A stretch of DNA of 55,000 nt from Solirubrobacterales bacterium (GTDB lineage Bacteria > Actinomycetota > Thermoleophilia > Solirubrobacterales > Solirubrobacteraceae): contig JAOPZS010000099.1 of assembly GCA_025963965.1 (NCBI GenBank), positions 1 to 55,000 on the forward strand. The letters are read 5' to 3'. Under the pieces are notes generated by a model. It made no database searches. It was given only the letters and a program-made list of their open reading frames with translations, and was not told the origin of the DNA. Shown here piece by piece: positions 30,365 to 40,291 of this stretch (positions within the stretch are counted from its first letter, which is position 1; every line of letters starts with the position of its first letter). The translations under genes were made by a program, and so were the position numbers.

Positions 30365-31438
30365 ATGAAGCGATCGCTCCGTCCGATCGGCCACGAGGAT
30401 CGGCTGAGCCTTGTCGACCACCTCGATGAGCTGCGCAACCGGCTGATCATCTCCGGGGTGGTCCTCGTGGTGGCGTTCGGGTTCTGCTTCTGGCAGAACC
30501 ACGAACTGCTGCGGATCATCAACAAACCGCTCACGGCGCAGACCCAGAAACAGGTGCAGAAGGGCCAGGGCACGGTCGGCCAGGCGGTGCTCGCCCAGCA
30601 GGCGATCGTCAAGACCGCCCGTGACACGAGCCGGGCGCTCGAACAGCTCGCCGCCCCGGCCAGCGGCCTGTCGGCGCGCACCCGTGGGCAGCTCAGGCCC
30701 CTGAGCGAGCAGCTGCAGCGAGACGTCGCGAAGATCCCGCGCCATCCGAGCGGCGACAAGCCGGTGACGCTCAGCGTCGGCGAACCGTTCACGACCACGA
30801 TCACCGTGGCGCTCTACTTCGCGCTGATCATTGCGCTGCCGGTGATCCTCTTCCAGCTGTTCTCGTTCATCCTGCCCGCGCTGAGGCCGGAGGAGCGGCG
30901 TGCCACCGTGCCGCTGCTGACGGCGATCCCGGCGCTGTTCCTGGTGGGAGTCGCGTTCGGCTACTTCATCGTGCTTCCGGCTGCCGTCCATTTCTTCGTC
31001 AACTTCAACGCGGACCAGTTCAACAACCTCGTCCAGGCCAACCAGTTCTACAAATTCGCAGCCACGATCCTGCTGGCGATGGGCCTGGTGTTCCAGGTGC
31101 CGGTCGTGATCCTCGGGCTGACGCGGCTGGAAATCGTGACGGTCGCTCAGCTGCGGGGGGCTCGCCGGTACGCGATCGTCGCGTGCGCCGCGATCGCGGC
31201 GTTCCTGCCGGGGGACGTGATCACGCTGCTGCTCGAGACCGTACCGCTGTACCTGCTCTACGAGGCGAGTATCCTGCTGGCAGCGATCACCGGCAGGGCA
31301 AGACGCCGAGCCGATGCCGCGACTGGGAACGGGGACGCTGGGAGTGCGGCAGAGCCCGCGCCCGAGCCCGAGCCCGACCACGCCGAGGAACCGACCGTGC
31401 AGCAGATGATCGACCACACAGACGAGGACCTGTCCTGA
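30365..31438 (+). CDS. tatC: Sec-independent protein translocase TatC with a long extracytoplasmic insertion
   Basis: A 357-residue TatC (usual length about 240-260). The core is normal: [13 protein letters not shown] at the N-terminus with the signal-binding Glu, [14 protein letters not shown] after TM3 and [13 protein letters not shown]. Between TM1 and TM2, where the family has about 40 residues, this protein has about 100 (residues 50-145: [15 protein letters not shown]..., a Gln/Ala-rich, probably coiled-coil stretch, ending [13 protein letters not shown]). The C-terminal tail (about 45 residues) is acidic and Pro-rich. It docks twin-arginine precursors such as the Rieske protein above. 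No tatA/B gene is in the window. Confidence 0.93.
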   Translation: MKRSLRPIGHEDRLSLVDHLDELRNRLIISGVVLVVAFGFCFWQNHELLRIINKPLTAQTQKQVQKGQGTVGQAVLAQQAIVKTARDTSRALEQLAAPASGLSARTRGQLRPLSEQLQRDVAKIPRHPSGDKPVTLSVGEPFTTTITVALYFALIIALPVILFQLFSFILPALRPEERRATVPLLTAIPALFLVGVAFGYFIVLPAAVHFFVNFNADQFNNLVQANQFYKFAATILLAMGLVFQVPVVILGLTRLEIVTVAQLRGARRYAIVACAAIAAFLPGDVITLLLETVPLYLLYEASILLAAITGRARRRADAATGNGDAGSAAEPAPEPEPDHAEEPTVQQMIDHTDEDLS

Positions 31439-32226
31439 TGCTCTTCGACCTACGAGGCCGCGGTCGCCGTCGCACGGTCAAGGTGCTCTACATCGGCCTG
31501 GCGCTGCTGATCGGCGTCGGCCTCGTCGGCTTCGGCGTCGGCGGCGGGCTCGGCGGCGGCGGCATCCTCAACGCGACGAACAACAACGAAGGCTCCGGCG
31601 GGGCGAGCTTCGCGAGCAAGATCAAGAAGTACGAAAAGCTGACGCGCACCCAGCCGAGCAACCCGGCCAACTGGGAACAGCTCGCCAAGAACCTCCTGCA
31701 CGAAGCGGGCAACGAAGGCTACACGAGCTCGACGGGCGCGCCGACGAGCAAGGGCAAGCAGATCTACCGGCGCGCCTCCGAAGCGTGGGTCGGCTACCTG
31801 GCGCTGAATCCGCCCAACCCGAACCCCGAACTCGCGCAGCTCGTGTACGTGATCTACAGCGAAGCGGGGCTGAACGAACCGGCGAAAGCAGTCCAGGCGC
31901 TCAACTACGTGGTCGAACGGCGCCCGACGGCCGCCTACTACGCCCAGCTCGCCGAGTTCGCCTACAAAGCGAAAAACGTGCGTCTCGGCGATCTCGCCGC
32001 GAGCAAGGCCGTGAGCCTGGCGCCGTCGAACGAGCGCACGCGGGTCAAGAACGAACTGGCCGAAGTCAAGAAGTTCCCGAACGGCGGGCAGACGTACGTG
32101 ACCACCACGAACGGCAAAACCTACCGGGTCAAGAAAGCGCCGAACGGCGGCTACACGCAGGTCGCGCCGCCCACCAGCACGCCGGCGGCGACCGGCACGG
32201 CGAGCACGCCGACCACGACGAAATAG
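31438..32226 (+). CDS. TPR-like membrane-anchored protein
   Basis: A 262-residue protein: basic N-terminus, one TM (about 19-42, Gly-rich), a flexible Asn/Gly/Ser stretch, then a helical repeat region (about 60-205) with TPR-like spacing ([76 protein letters not shown]). The C-terminus is Thr/Ala/Pro-rich. ATG 31438 overlaps the tatC stop by 1 bp (TGATG), so the two are coupled and it may work with protein export. No specific function is known. Confidence 0.72.
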   Translation: MLFDLRGRGRRRTVKVLYIGLALLIGVGLVGFGVGGGLGGGGILNATNNNEGSGGASFASKIKKYEKLTRTQPSNPANWEQLAKNLLHEAGNEGYTSSTGAPTSKGKQIYRRASEAWVGYLALNPPNPNPELAQLVYVIYSEAGLNEPAKAVQALNYVVERRPTAAYYAQLAEFAYKAKNVRLGDLAASKAVSLAPSNERTRVKNELAEVKKFPNGGQTYVTTTNGKTYRVKKAPNGGYTQVAPPTSTPAATGTASTPTTTK

Positions 32227-32237
32227 GCGCCGCTGCG

Positions 32238-33101
<864 letters not shown>

Positions 33102-33176
33102 GCCTCCCGCTCGGGCGGGCTCGGCTAGACTTGGGGCCGAGCCGGCACCGATCCGCGATCGGCCGGCGCCCTACCC

Positions 33177-33249
33177 GGGCCGTTAGCTCAACCGGCAGAG
33201 CAGGGGCCTCTTAAGCCCAAGGTTGCAGGTTCGATTCCTGCACGGCCCA
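33177..33249 (+). tRNA. tRNA-Lys(CTT)
   Basis: A 73-nt tRNA. The acceptor stem pairs GGGCCGT with ACGGCCC, with discriminator A at 33249. D-arm is GCTC/GAGC with an 8-nt loop, the anticodon loop is CTCTTAA with anticodon CTT at 33210-33212, and the T-arm is GCAGG/CCTGC around TTCGATT. The 3' CCA is not encoded. The first base pair of the anticodon stem (G27-A43) is a mismatch; the other four pair well. Confidence 0.96.
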
Positions 33250-33306
33250 TATACCGCTGTCTTCGAGCTTCGGCTCGCGGTCAACGGCTGACCGGACCGC
33301 CGCGGC

Positions 33307-33312
33307 TACCCT
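33307..33312 (+). promoter_or_regulatory. -10 hexamer of the patatin gene
   Basis: TACCCT six nt before ATG 33319, the same layout as at 16001; no ribosome site. Confidence 0.5.
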
Positions 33313-33318
33313 GGTGTG

Positions 33319-34272
33319 ATGGCTGAGCTGGACGCGACCCCACCGGATGTCCTCGTGCTCGGTGGGGGAGGAGTCCTCGGAGAGGCCTGGATGTCGGCGC
33401 TCTTGGCCGGCGTGGCGCAGGGCGGCGGCTTCGACGCGCGGCAGTCGGGCTGCATGATCGGCACGTCCGCAGGCTCGATCGTCGCCGCGTCGCTGGTCGC
33501 CGGCATCGATCCGGGCGAGCGTCTGGGAGTCGCCGCGCCGGGCCTGGCGTCAGCCACCGCGCCGACGGACGGCCCCGATGCGCGTGGTGGCCTCGGCCTG
33601 CCGTTCGCCGCAGCGCTCGAGTGGGGCGGCGCGGCTGCCGCGCCGTTGGTCTCCCTGGCGCTGAGCTCCTCGGCGACGGGCGGCGCGATCCTGCGCCGGG
33701 CGATGCTGCGCCGCATCCCTGCGGGGGAGCGCTCAATGTTCGAGCTGTCGCGCATCATCGACGCGGCCGGCCCCACCTTCGACGGCAGGCTGCTCGTCGC
33801 GGCCGTCGAGCTCGAGAGTGGCCGGCGCGTGATGTTCGGTAGCCCTGGCGCGCCGAGCGCGACGGTCGCGCAGGCGGTGCTCGCGTCGTGTGCGATCCCT
33901 GGTGTCTTCTCGCCCGTCTCGATCGGCGGACGACGATACGTCGACGGTGGTGCCTGGAGCCCTACGAACATGGACGCCGCCCCGGCCGGCCGGGGCGATC
34001 GCGTGCTCTGCCTGAACCCGACCGGCTCGCTGCGCCCTGCTCGCGGCGCACTCGCCGGCGCGATCGGACCGATCTCGCGGACGGCCGCCAGCGGCGAGGC
34101 GCTGGCGCTTCGCCACCGCGGTGCCCGCGTGCGCACGATCAACCCGGACGACGCGAGCGCCCGTGCGATGGGCGTGAATCTGATGAGCCGCTCGCGCCGC
34201 GGCGCCGTCGTCACCGCCGGGCACGCACAGGGGCTGCGGCTGGCCTCTGCCGGCGCGGCGCGCGCAGCCTGA
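33319..34272 (+). CDS. Patatin-like phospholipase
   Basis: A 317-residue acyl hydrolase. GGGGVLGEAW is the oxyanion-hole glycine stretch, IGTSAGSIVAAS the nucleophile elbow with the catalytic Ser, and YVDGGAWSPTN gives the Asp of the Ser-Asp dyad. CAIPGVFSPVSIGG and RGDRVLCLNP are typical of the bacterial patatin domain. No signal peptide. ATG 33319 is preferred over an in-frame GTG at 33316. It would release fatty acids from membrane lipids; the natural substrate is unknown. Confidence 0.9.
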   Translation: MAELDATPPDVLVLGGGGVLGEAWMSALLAGVAQGGGFDARQSGCMIGTSAGSIVAASLVAGIDPGERLGVAAPGLASATAPTDGPDARGGLGLPFAAALEWGGAAAAPLVSLALSSSATGGAILRRAMLRRIPAGERSMFELSRIIDAAGPTFDGRLLVAAVELESGRRVMFGSPGAPSATVAQAVLASCAIPGVFSPVSIGGRRYVDGGAWSPTNMDAAPAGRGDRVLCLNPTGSLRPARGALAGAIGPISRTAASGEALALRHRGARVRTINPDDASARAMGVNLMSRSRRGAVVTAGHAQGLRLASAGAARAA

Positions 34273-34291
34273 GCCGCCGCGCCAGGCCGAT

Positions 34292-34297
34292 TACGCT
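34292..34297 (+). promoter_or_regulatory. -10 hexamer of the YdeI-like gene
   Basis: TACGCT six nt before ATG 34304, without a ribosome site; leaderless pattern. Confidence 0.5.
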
Positions 34298-34303
34298 GCG
34301 CTG

Positions 34304-34888
34304 ATGGACGCCGCCGACGGCCTGCCCGTGCTCGCCTTCGCCTCGGCCGCCGAGTGGCGCGGCTGGCTGGCCGAGCACCACAGCTCTGCGCTGGGCGTGT
34401 GGATCTCGATCGCCAAGAAGGGGAGCGGCATCGAGAGCGTCCGCTATCCGGAGGTGCTGGAGGAGGCGCTCTGCTTTGGCTGGATCGACGGCCGCCGCAT
34501 GCGCCTGGACGAGCGGCGCTTCCTGCAGCGTTTCACCCCGCGGCGCGCGCGCAGCCCCTGGTCGCGCATCAACCGCGAGAAGGCCGAGGCGCTGATCGAG
34601 CGGGAGCTGATGGCGGCGGCGGGACACGCGGAGGTGGACCGCGCCCGCGCCGACGGGCGCTGGGAGCGCGCCTACGCGTCGCAGCGCCGGGCAGTGGTCC
34701 CGGAGGACCTGCAGGCCGAGCTCGACAGGCGTCCCGGCGCCGCGGCGGCGTTCGCCGCGCTCAGCGCGCAGAACCGCTACGCGATCCTCTATCGCCTCGA
34801 GCAGGCGCGGCGCCCGGAGACGCGGACACGGCGGCTAGCCGCGTTCCTCGCGATGCTCGAGGCGGGCGAGACGCTTCACCCGCAGTAG
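34304..34888 (+). CDS. YdeI/OmpD-associated family protein
   Basis: A 194-residue soluble protein matching the YdeI/OmdA family: EWRGWLAEHHSSALGVWISIAKKGSG, VRYPEVLEEALCFGWIDGRR, FTPRRARSPWSRINREKAEALI are its most typical blocks, with SAQNRYAILYRLEQARRPETRTRRL near the C-terminus. The molecular activity is not established; relatives have been linked to resistance against cationic peptides and bacteriocins. It ends 1 bp before the convergent monooxygenase gene. Confidence 0.88.
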   Translation: MDAADGLPVLAFASAAEWRGWLAEHHSSALGVWISIAKKGSGIESVRYPEVLEEALCFGWIDGRRMRLDERRFLQRFTPRRARSPWSRINREKAEALIERELMAAAGHAEVDRARADGRWERAYASQRRAVVPEDLQAELDRRPGAAAAFAALSAQNRYAILYRLEQARRPETRTRRLAAFLAMLEAGETLHPQ

Positions 34889-34889
34889 C

Positions 34890-36413
34890 TCAGGCCACGA
34901 GCGCCGGCTCCGGCCGGGACGCGCGGGCGCCTGCCGAGAACTCGATGCCGGCGTCCTCGAGCGGCCCGTGGCGGAGCAGGCGCACGTCCAGCGGGTAGTT
35001 CTGGTTGAGTCGCCACGGCGCCGTGGCGCCCTGTCGTGGCAGCAGGTGGATCGAGCGCTGGACGTAGCCCGACTTGAGGTCGAGGAACGGCTCCGTGGGC
35101 AGCGACGGATCGGGTGCGACGGGCGTGCACGTCGTGTATCCGCGGGAGCGCATGTGGTTCAGCAGCCGGCAGACGTACTCGCTGACGAGGTCGGCCTTCA
35201 GCGTCCAGGAGGCGTTGGTGTAGCCGAGCGTCAGGGCCAGGTTGGGGATGCCGCTCAGCATCATGCCCTTGTAGCCGATCGTCGCGGCGAGGTCGACGGC
35301 GCCCCCGTCGACCTCGATCTCGATGCCGCCGAGCGCCATCAGGTTCAGCCCGGTCGCCGTGACGATCACATCGGCGGCGAGCTCGCTGCCGTCGGTCAGG
35401 CGAAGGCCGCTCTCGGTGAAGGTCTCGATCTGCCCGGTGACGACCGAGGCGTCTCCGGCGGAGATCGCCTCGAACATGTCGCCGTCCGGGACGAAGCACA
35501 TTCGCTGGTCCCACGGCTCGTAGCGGGGCTTGAAGTGGGTGTCGATCTCGTATCCGGCCGGCAGGCGCCGCTCGACCCCTTTTCGCAGCAGGCGCCTCAT
35601 CAGGCCCGGCGCCCGCCGGCTCAGCTTGAACAGGCCGAGCCCGAGGATCACGTTCTTCCAGCGAACCGCCGAGTAGGCGGCGCGATCCGGCAGCAGCCTC
35701 CGCAACAGCACCGCGATCGGATCGCGGTTGGGCAGTGCCAGCACGTAGCTCGGCGAGCGCTGCAGCATTGTCACGTGCGCCGCCTCGGGCGCCATCGAGG
35801 GGACGAGCGTCACGGCCGTGGCGCCGCTGCCGATCACGACCACGCGCTTGCCGGCGTAGTCCAGATCCTCCGGCCAGTGCTGCGGGTGGATGATCTGCCC
35901 CTGGAAGCGCTGGACGCCCTCGAACTCGGGCGTGTAGCCCTCGTCGTAGCGGTAGTAGCCGGTGCAGCCGAGCAGGAACCCGCATGTCGCGGTCGAGCGC
36001 CCGCCGTCGGTGTGCTCGATCTCGACCGTCCAGCGAGCCTGCTCCGAGGACCATGCGGCGGCGACGACGCGGCTGTTGAAGCGGATGCGGTCGACGACGG
36101 CGTGCTCGTCGGCGGCCTCGCGGATGTAGCTGCGGATCGACTCGCCGTCGGCGATCGCCTGTTCCTCGCGCCACGGCTTGAAGGAGTAGCCGAGCGTGAA
36201 CATGTCGGAGTCCGAACGGATCCCGGGATAGCGGAACAGGTCCCATGTGCCGCCGATCGCCGAGCGGGACTCGACGATCGCGAACGAGCGCTCCGGGCAG
36301 TCTCGCCGAAGGTGGCAGGCGGCGCCGATACCCGACAGGCCGGCGCCGACGATCAGCACGTCGACGTGGTCGGGCAGCGCATCGAGGCTGTGGTGCTCCG
36401 GTTCCGATGACAT
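34890..36413 (-). CDS. Flavin-containing Baeyer-Villiger-type monooxygenase (EthA-like)
   Basis: A 507-residue NADPH/FAD monooxygenase. VLIVGAGLSGIGAACHL is the FAD Rossmann motif, FQGQIIHPQHWPED the Baeyer-Villiger fingerprint (FxGxxxHxxxW), and VVVIGSGATAVTLVPSM the NADP motif. IGGTWDLFRYPGIRSDSDMFTLGYSFKPW is very like the EthA group. ATG 36413 with TAGGGT six nt upstream gives a leaderless start. It is divergent from a TetR gene with paired palindromes between them, as in the mycobacterial ethA-ethR pair. It would oxygenate ketones or sulfur compounds; the natural substrate is unknown. Confidence 0.92.
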   Translation of the reverse strand: MSSEPEHHSLDALPDHVDVLIVGAGLSGIGAACHLRRDCPERSFAIVESRSAIGGTWDLFRYPGIRSDSDMFTLGYSFKPWREEQAIADGESIRSYIREAADEHAVVDRIRFNSRVVAAAWSSEQARWTVEIEHTDGGRSTATCGFLLGCTGYYRYDEGYTPEFEGVQRFQGQIIHPQHWPEDLDYAGKRVVVIGSGATAVTLVPSMAPEAAHVTMLQRSPSYVLALPNRDPIAVLLRRLLPDRAAYSAVRWKNVILGLGLFKLSRRAPGLMRRLLRKGVERRLPAGYEIDTHFKPRYEPWDQRMCFVPDGDMFEAISAGDASVVTGQIETFTESGLRLTDGSELAADVIVTATGLNLMALGGIEIEVDGGAVDLAATIGYKGMMLSGIPNLALTLGYTNASWTLKADLVSEYVCRLLNHMRSRGYTTCTPVAPDPSLPTEPFLDLKSGYVQRSIHLLPRQGATAPWRLNQNYPLDVRLLRHGPLEDAGIEFSAGARASRPEPALVA

Positions 36414-36419
36414 GAGCCC

Positions 36420-36425
36420 ACCCTA
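36420..36425 (-). promoter_or_regulatory. -10 hexamer of the flavin monooxygenase gene
   Basis: TAGGGT on the minus strand, 6 nt before ATG 36413. It touches the first operator repeat (36424-36442). Confidence 0.5.
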
Positions 36426-36442
36426 TCAACGCCGCGTCGGGC
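36424..36442. promoter_or_regulatory. TetR operator, partial copy
   Basis: TATCAACGC, one central C, then GCGTCGGGC: a 9-1-9 layout with five of nine arm positions paired. It is 20 bp (two helical turns) from the better palindrome at 36444-36462, suggesting cooperative dimers as for EthR. Confidence 0.5.
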
Positions 36443-36443
36443 T

Positions 36444-36462
36444 TGTCAACACCGTGTTGATA
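36444..36462. promoter_or_regulatory. TetR operator, main copy
   Basis: TGTCAACACCGTGTTGATA is a 19-bp palindrome (9-1-9) with a single mismatch. It lies upstream of both the monooxygenase and the TetR gene and covers the spacer/-35 area of the TetR promoter (-10 at 36480). Confidence 0.72.
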
Positions 36463-36479
36463 CATGGGGCAGGTCGGGC

Positions 36480-36485
36480 TATAGT
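36480..36485 (+). promoter_or_regulatory. -10 hexamer of the EthR-like TetR gene
   Basis: TATAGT nine nt before ATG 36495 (and 3 nt before GTG 36489); no ribosome site. Near-consensus -10. Confidence 0.6.
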
Positions 36486-36494
36486 CCTGTGCCG

Positions 36495-37169
36495 ATGGGC
36501 ACCCGTACCACCACAGACACGACCCGGGCTCCGGGATCCGGCGCCGCCGGGCGCAGCCGTCGCGCCACGCGCGTCAGCGGCGAGGAGCGCGAGTCGGCGA
36601 TCCTCGCGACGGCCGAGCGGCTGCTCGAGGAGCGCTCGCCTCAGCAGATCTCGGTCGACGACCTGGCCCGCGGGGCGGGGATCTCGCGGCCGAGCTTCTA
36701 CTTCTACTTCCCCTCGAAGGAGGCCGTGTTCCTTTCGCTGATCGACCGCCTGGTCGAGCAGGCCGACGCCGGGCGGGCCGCCGTCCTCGAGCATCTGGCC
36801 GAGGACCCCGCGGCGCGGTGGCGGGAAGGCCTCGAGTCGATCTTCGGCGTGTTCGGCGCGCACCGCGCCGTCGCGCTCGCCGGAGCGGAGATTCGCGCGG
36901 TCAACGCGGAGGCCCGCGAGCTGTGGTCGGGCGTGATGGAGAGCTGGGTCGCGGACACGGCGTTGGCGATCGAGGCCGAGCGCGCCCGCGGCGCTGCCCC
37001 CGACGGGGTGCCGGCCAGGGAGCTGGCGGTCGCGCTGGTGTCGATGAACGAGCGCGTGCTGTACGCGTCGTTCACCGGTGAAGCGCCGGCGCTGGCCGAA
37101 GACAGGGCGCTCGACGTGCTGCTGCCGATCTGGCTGAACGCGATCTACGGCACGACGGCCCCGAGCTAG
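36495..37169 (+). CDS. TetR-family regulator, EthR-like
   Basis: About 224 residues. A disordered Thr/Arg-rich N-terminal tail is followed by a TetR helix-turn-helix (residues about 30-75: SAILATAERLLEERSPQQISVDDLARGAGISRPSFYFYFPSKEAVFLSLI). SFYFYFPSKEAVF closely follows EthR-type regulators. The C-terminal domain is helical and hydrophobic, for ligand binding. It is divergent from a Baeyer-Villiger monooxygenase, with two operator-like repeats between them, so it probably represses that gene and itself. ATG 36495 or GTG 36489 is the start. Confidence 0.9.
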   Translation: MGTRTTTDTTRAPGSGAAGRSRRATRVSGEERESAILATAERLLEERSPQQISVDDLARGAGISRPSFYFYFPSKEAVFLSLIDRLVEQADAGRAAVLEHLAEDPAARWREGLESIFGVFGAHRAVALAGAEIRAVNAEARELWSGVMESWVADTALAIEAERARGAAPDGVPARELAVALVSMNERVLYASFTGEAPALAEDRALDVLLPIWLNAIYGTTAPS

Positions 37170-37182
37170 AGCCGGCCGCCGC

Positions 37183-38034
37183 TCACGGCGCCGCGCCCGG
37201 CGTGGACCCCGGCAGCGCCGGCGCTGCCGGCGCCTGGGCCGCGGCCGTTTCCCCGTACGCGACGGAGAAGGCGCCGCCGGCATAGGCCGAGGGCGTGGCC
37301 GACACGATCGCGGAGCTGCTGCTGGCAGTCGTCCCGGACGGCCCGCCCTGGCGCAGGAGCAGCTGGACCGTGGGCCACCTGCTGTCGCCGAGGGGTCCGG
37401 TGTGTCCCGCCGAGGTGGCTGTGGCGTTGGTGAACGCGACACTGCCGAAGTTGGTCAGGTTGAGCGTCCGGCAGCTGCCGCCGCTGTCGCAGCCGGACGG
37501 CGCCTCGACGATCCAGTCGGCTGTGCTGACGTCGATGCTCGACAGGCGCCGCGTCGTCCAATAGCGCTTGCCGGTCGTCAGGTCGCTGAGCCGCAGCGTC
37601 GCGTTGCGTCCGCGGACCGTCACCGAGGCGCTGATGCGATCGCCGGGGAGGACCTTCAGGCGCACCGTGCTCGCGGCCGCAGGCAGCAGCTCGACCCAGC
37701 TCGAGTACGTGGCACGCCCGCTCCGCCCGCAGTCGGAGTCGGTGCCGGCCTGCTCGAGCGCCTTGGCGCCCTTGCTGTAGCCGCCGAGGCCGACCCAGAC
37801 GGCGGAGTGGGTTTCGCGCCCTGCGGTGCAGGCCGCCGTGGGCACGGTCCAGGCCGCAGAGACGCTGCTGAAGCTGCGCCCGGAGCCCGCGCGGGCGACG
37901 TAACCGCTCCAGTTGCTCGAGACGGCGCTCGCGGCGAGGGCTCCGCCGGGGGCGGCGAGCGCGGCCGCCAGGAGCGTGACGGCCACCAGGCTGCCACGCC
38001 GGACGGCGGCGGAAATAGTGCGGTGCACCCTCAC
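37183..38034 (-). CDS. Secreted G1-family (glutamic) peptidase
   Basis: A 283-residue exported protein. A signal peptide (about 1-38, ending GGALAASA) precedes a beta-rich domain: SNWSGYVARAG, VSAAWTVPTAAC, HSAVWVGLGGYSKGAKALEQAGTDSDC with the catalytic Gln, SSWVELLPA and ADWIVEAPSG with the catalytic Glu. This is the pattern of peptidase family G1 (scytalidoglutamic peptidase-like), acid proteases first known in fungi. The C-terminal 40 residues are Ala/Pro-rich. GTG 38034 is used; GTG 38028 is equally possible. Convergent with the TetR gene. Confidence 0.85.
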   Translation of the reverse strand: MRVHRTISAAVRRGSLVAVTLLAAALAAPGGALAASAVSSNWSGYVARAGSGRSFSSVSAAWTVPTAACTAGRETHSAVWVGLGGYSKGAKALEQAGTDSDCGRSGRATYSSWVELLPAAASTVRLKVLPGDRISASVTVRGRNATLRLSDLTTGKRYWTTRRLSSIDVSTADWIVEAPSGCDSGGSCRTLNLTNFGSVAFTNATATSAGHTGPLGDSRWPTVQLLLRQGGPSGTTASSSSAIVSATPSAYAGGAFSVAYGETAAAQAPAAPALPGSTPGAAP

Positions 38035-38117
38035 GCCGGCAACGATCCCGGGCGAACTTGAGGATCGGCTAGGGGCCGGGTAAAAAATTCGTAGGGAGCG
38101 ATGCCCGGGAGGCCGGG

Positions 38118-39461
<1,344 letters not shown>

Positions 39462-39493
39462 GGCGGGGCCGCGCACCCCCGGGGTGGGGGCGG

Positions 39494-40291
39494 TCAGTCC
39501 AGCGTCGCCGAGGAGCCCGCCTGGGGCACCCGGTACTCGCGGCGGCGGTCCTCGCCGGCGAGCGTGATCGGGTCGCCGCAGATCTCCACGAGGCGGGAGA
39601 CGGTGCGGTCGCCGAGATGCTCGCCGAGCTCGTCCGGCGGCAGGTTCGTGGTGGCGATGATCGCCCGTTCGGTCTCGTAGCGCGCGTTGACGATCGAGTA
39701 CAGCTGCTCGAGAACCCAGTCGGTCTGGTTCTCCGCGCCGAGGTCGTCGATGTGCAGCAGGTCGACGGCGCCGAGGCGGTCGAGCAGGTCGATCAGGCCG
39801 CCGGGCGACTCGAGCGACACGCGCAGCAGGTTCAACAGGCGCGGCAGCGAGTAGATCGCCACCGAGCGGCCCGCGTCGATCGCCGCCTTCGAGACGAGCA
39901 TCGCGAGCGTCGTCTTACCGGTGCCGACATCGCCCCACAGCCACAGGCCGCGTCCGGCGTCGAGGTTCTCGCCGACGCCGTGCACGTAGCGGCGGACCGC
40001 CTGGATCTGGTCGGGGGCGGTGCGGGCGATGTCGCTGACGGGCGGCCGGTCGAAGGACACGCCGCGGTAGCGCCGCGGGATCCGCCCCTCGAGGCTGCGC
40101 GTGCGGGCGCCCGCGATGCGCCCGGCGCGGCACTCGCAGTCGCTGGCCGTGTTGGTCTGCTCCTCGATCACGAAGCCGGTGCCGTCGCAGATGCCGAGCG
40201 GGCAACTCGTCTCGCCCGCGGACGCGCGACCCCGCAGGTCGCGAACCAGCGGGAACTCCTCGACGAGCCGGTCGATCTCCTCGCCGCTCAC
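39494..40291 (-). CDS. DnaC/DnaI-type AAA+ helicase-loader-like ATPase
   Basis: A 265-residue ATPase. The N-terminal 60 residues have a Cys cluster (CPLGICDGTG, DCECRAGR) resembling the zinc motif of DnaI-type loaders. The AAA+ core has Walker A WGDVGTGKTTLAM, Walker B LLHIDDLGAEN, sensor 1 IIATTNLPPDEL and an arginine-finger region DRTVSRLVEICGD. Its ATG overlaps the dnaB stop by 4 bp, so it is co-translated with the replicative helicase and is probably its loader. Actinobacteria usually rely on DciA, so this is noteworthy. IstB-type transposase partners are ruled out by context. Confidence 0.87.
   Translation of the reverse strand: MSGEEIDRLVEEFPLVRDLRGRASAGETSCPLGICDGTGFVIEEQTNTASDCECRAGRIAGARTRSLEGRIPRRYRGVSFDRPPVSDIARTAPDQIQAVRRYVHGVGENLDAGRGLWLWGDVGTGKTTLAMLVSKAAIDAGRSVAIYSLPRLLNLLRVSLESPGGLIDLLDRLGAVDLLHIDDLGAENQTDWVLEQLYSIVNARYETERAIIATTNLPPDELGEHLGDRTVSRLVEICGDPITLAGEDRRREYRVPQAGSSATLD

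Noticed and set aside
38050-38070. FliA-type flagellar promoter upstream of the G1 peptidase (CTCAAGTTCG on the minus strand).
   Set aside because: The -35 half looks suggestive but no GCCGATA-like -10 follows at the right distance, and no flagellar genes are nearby.
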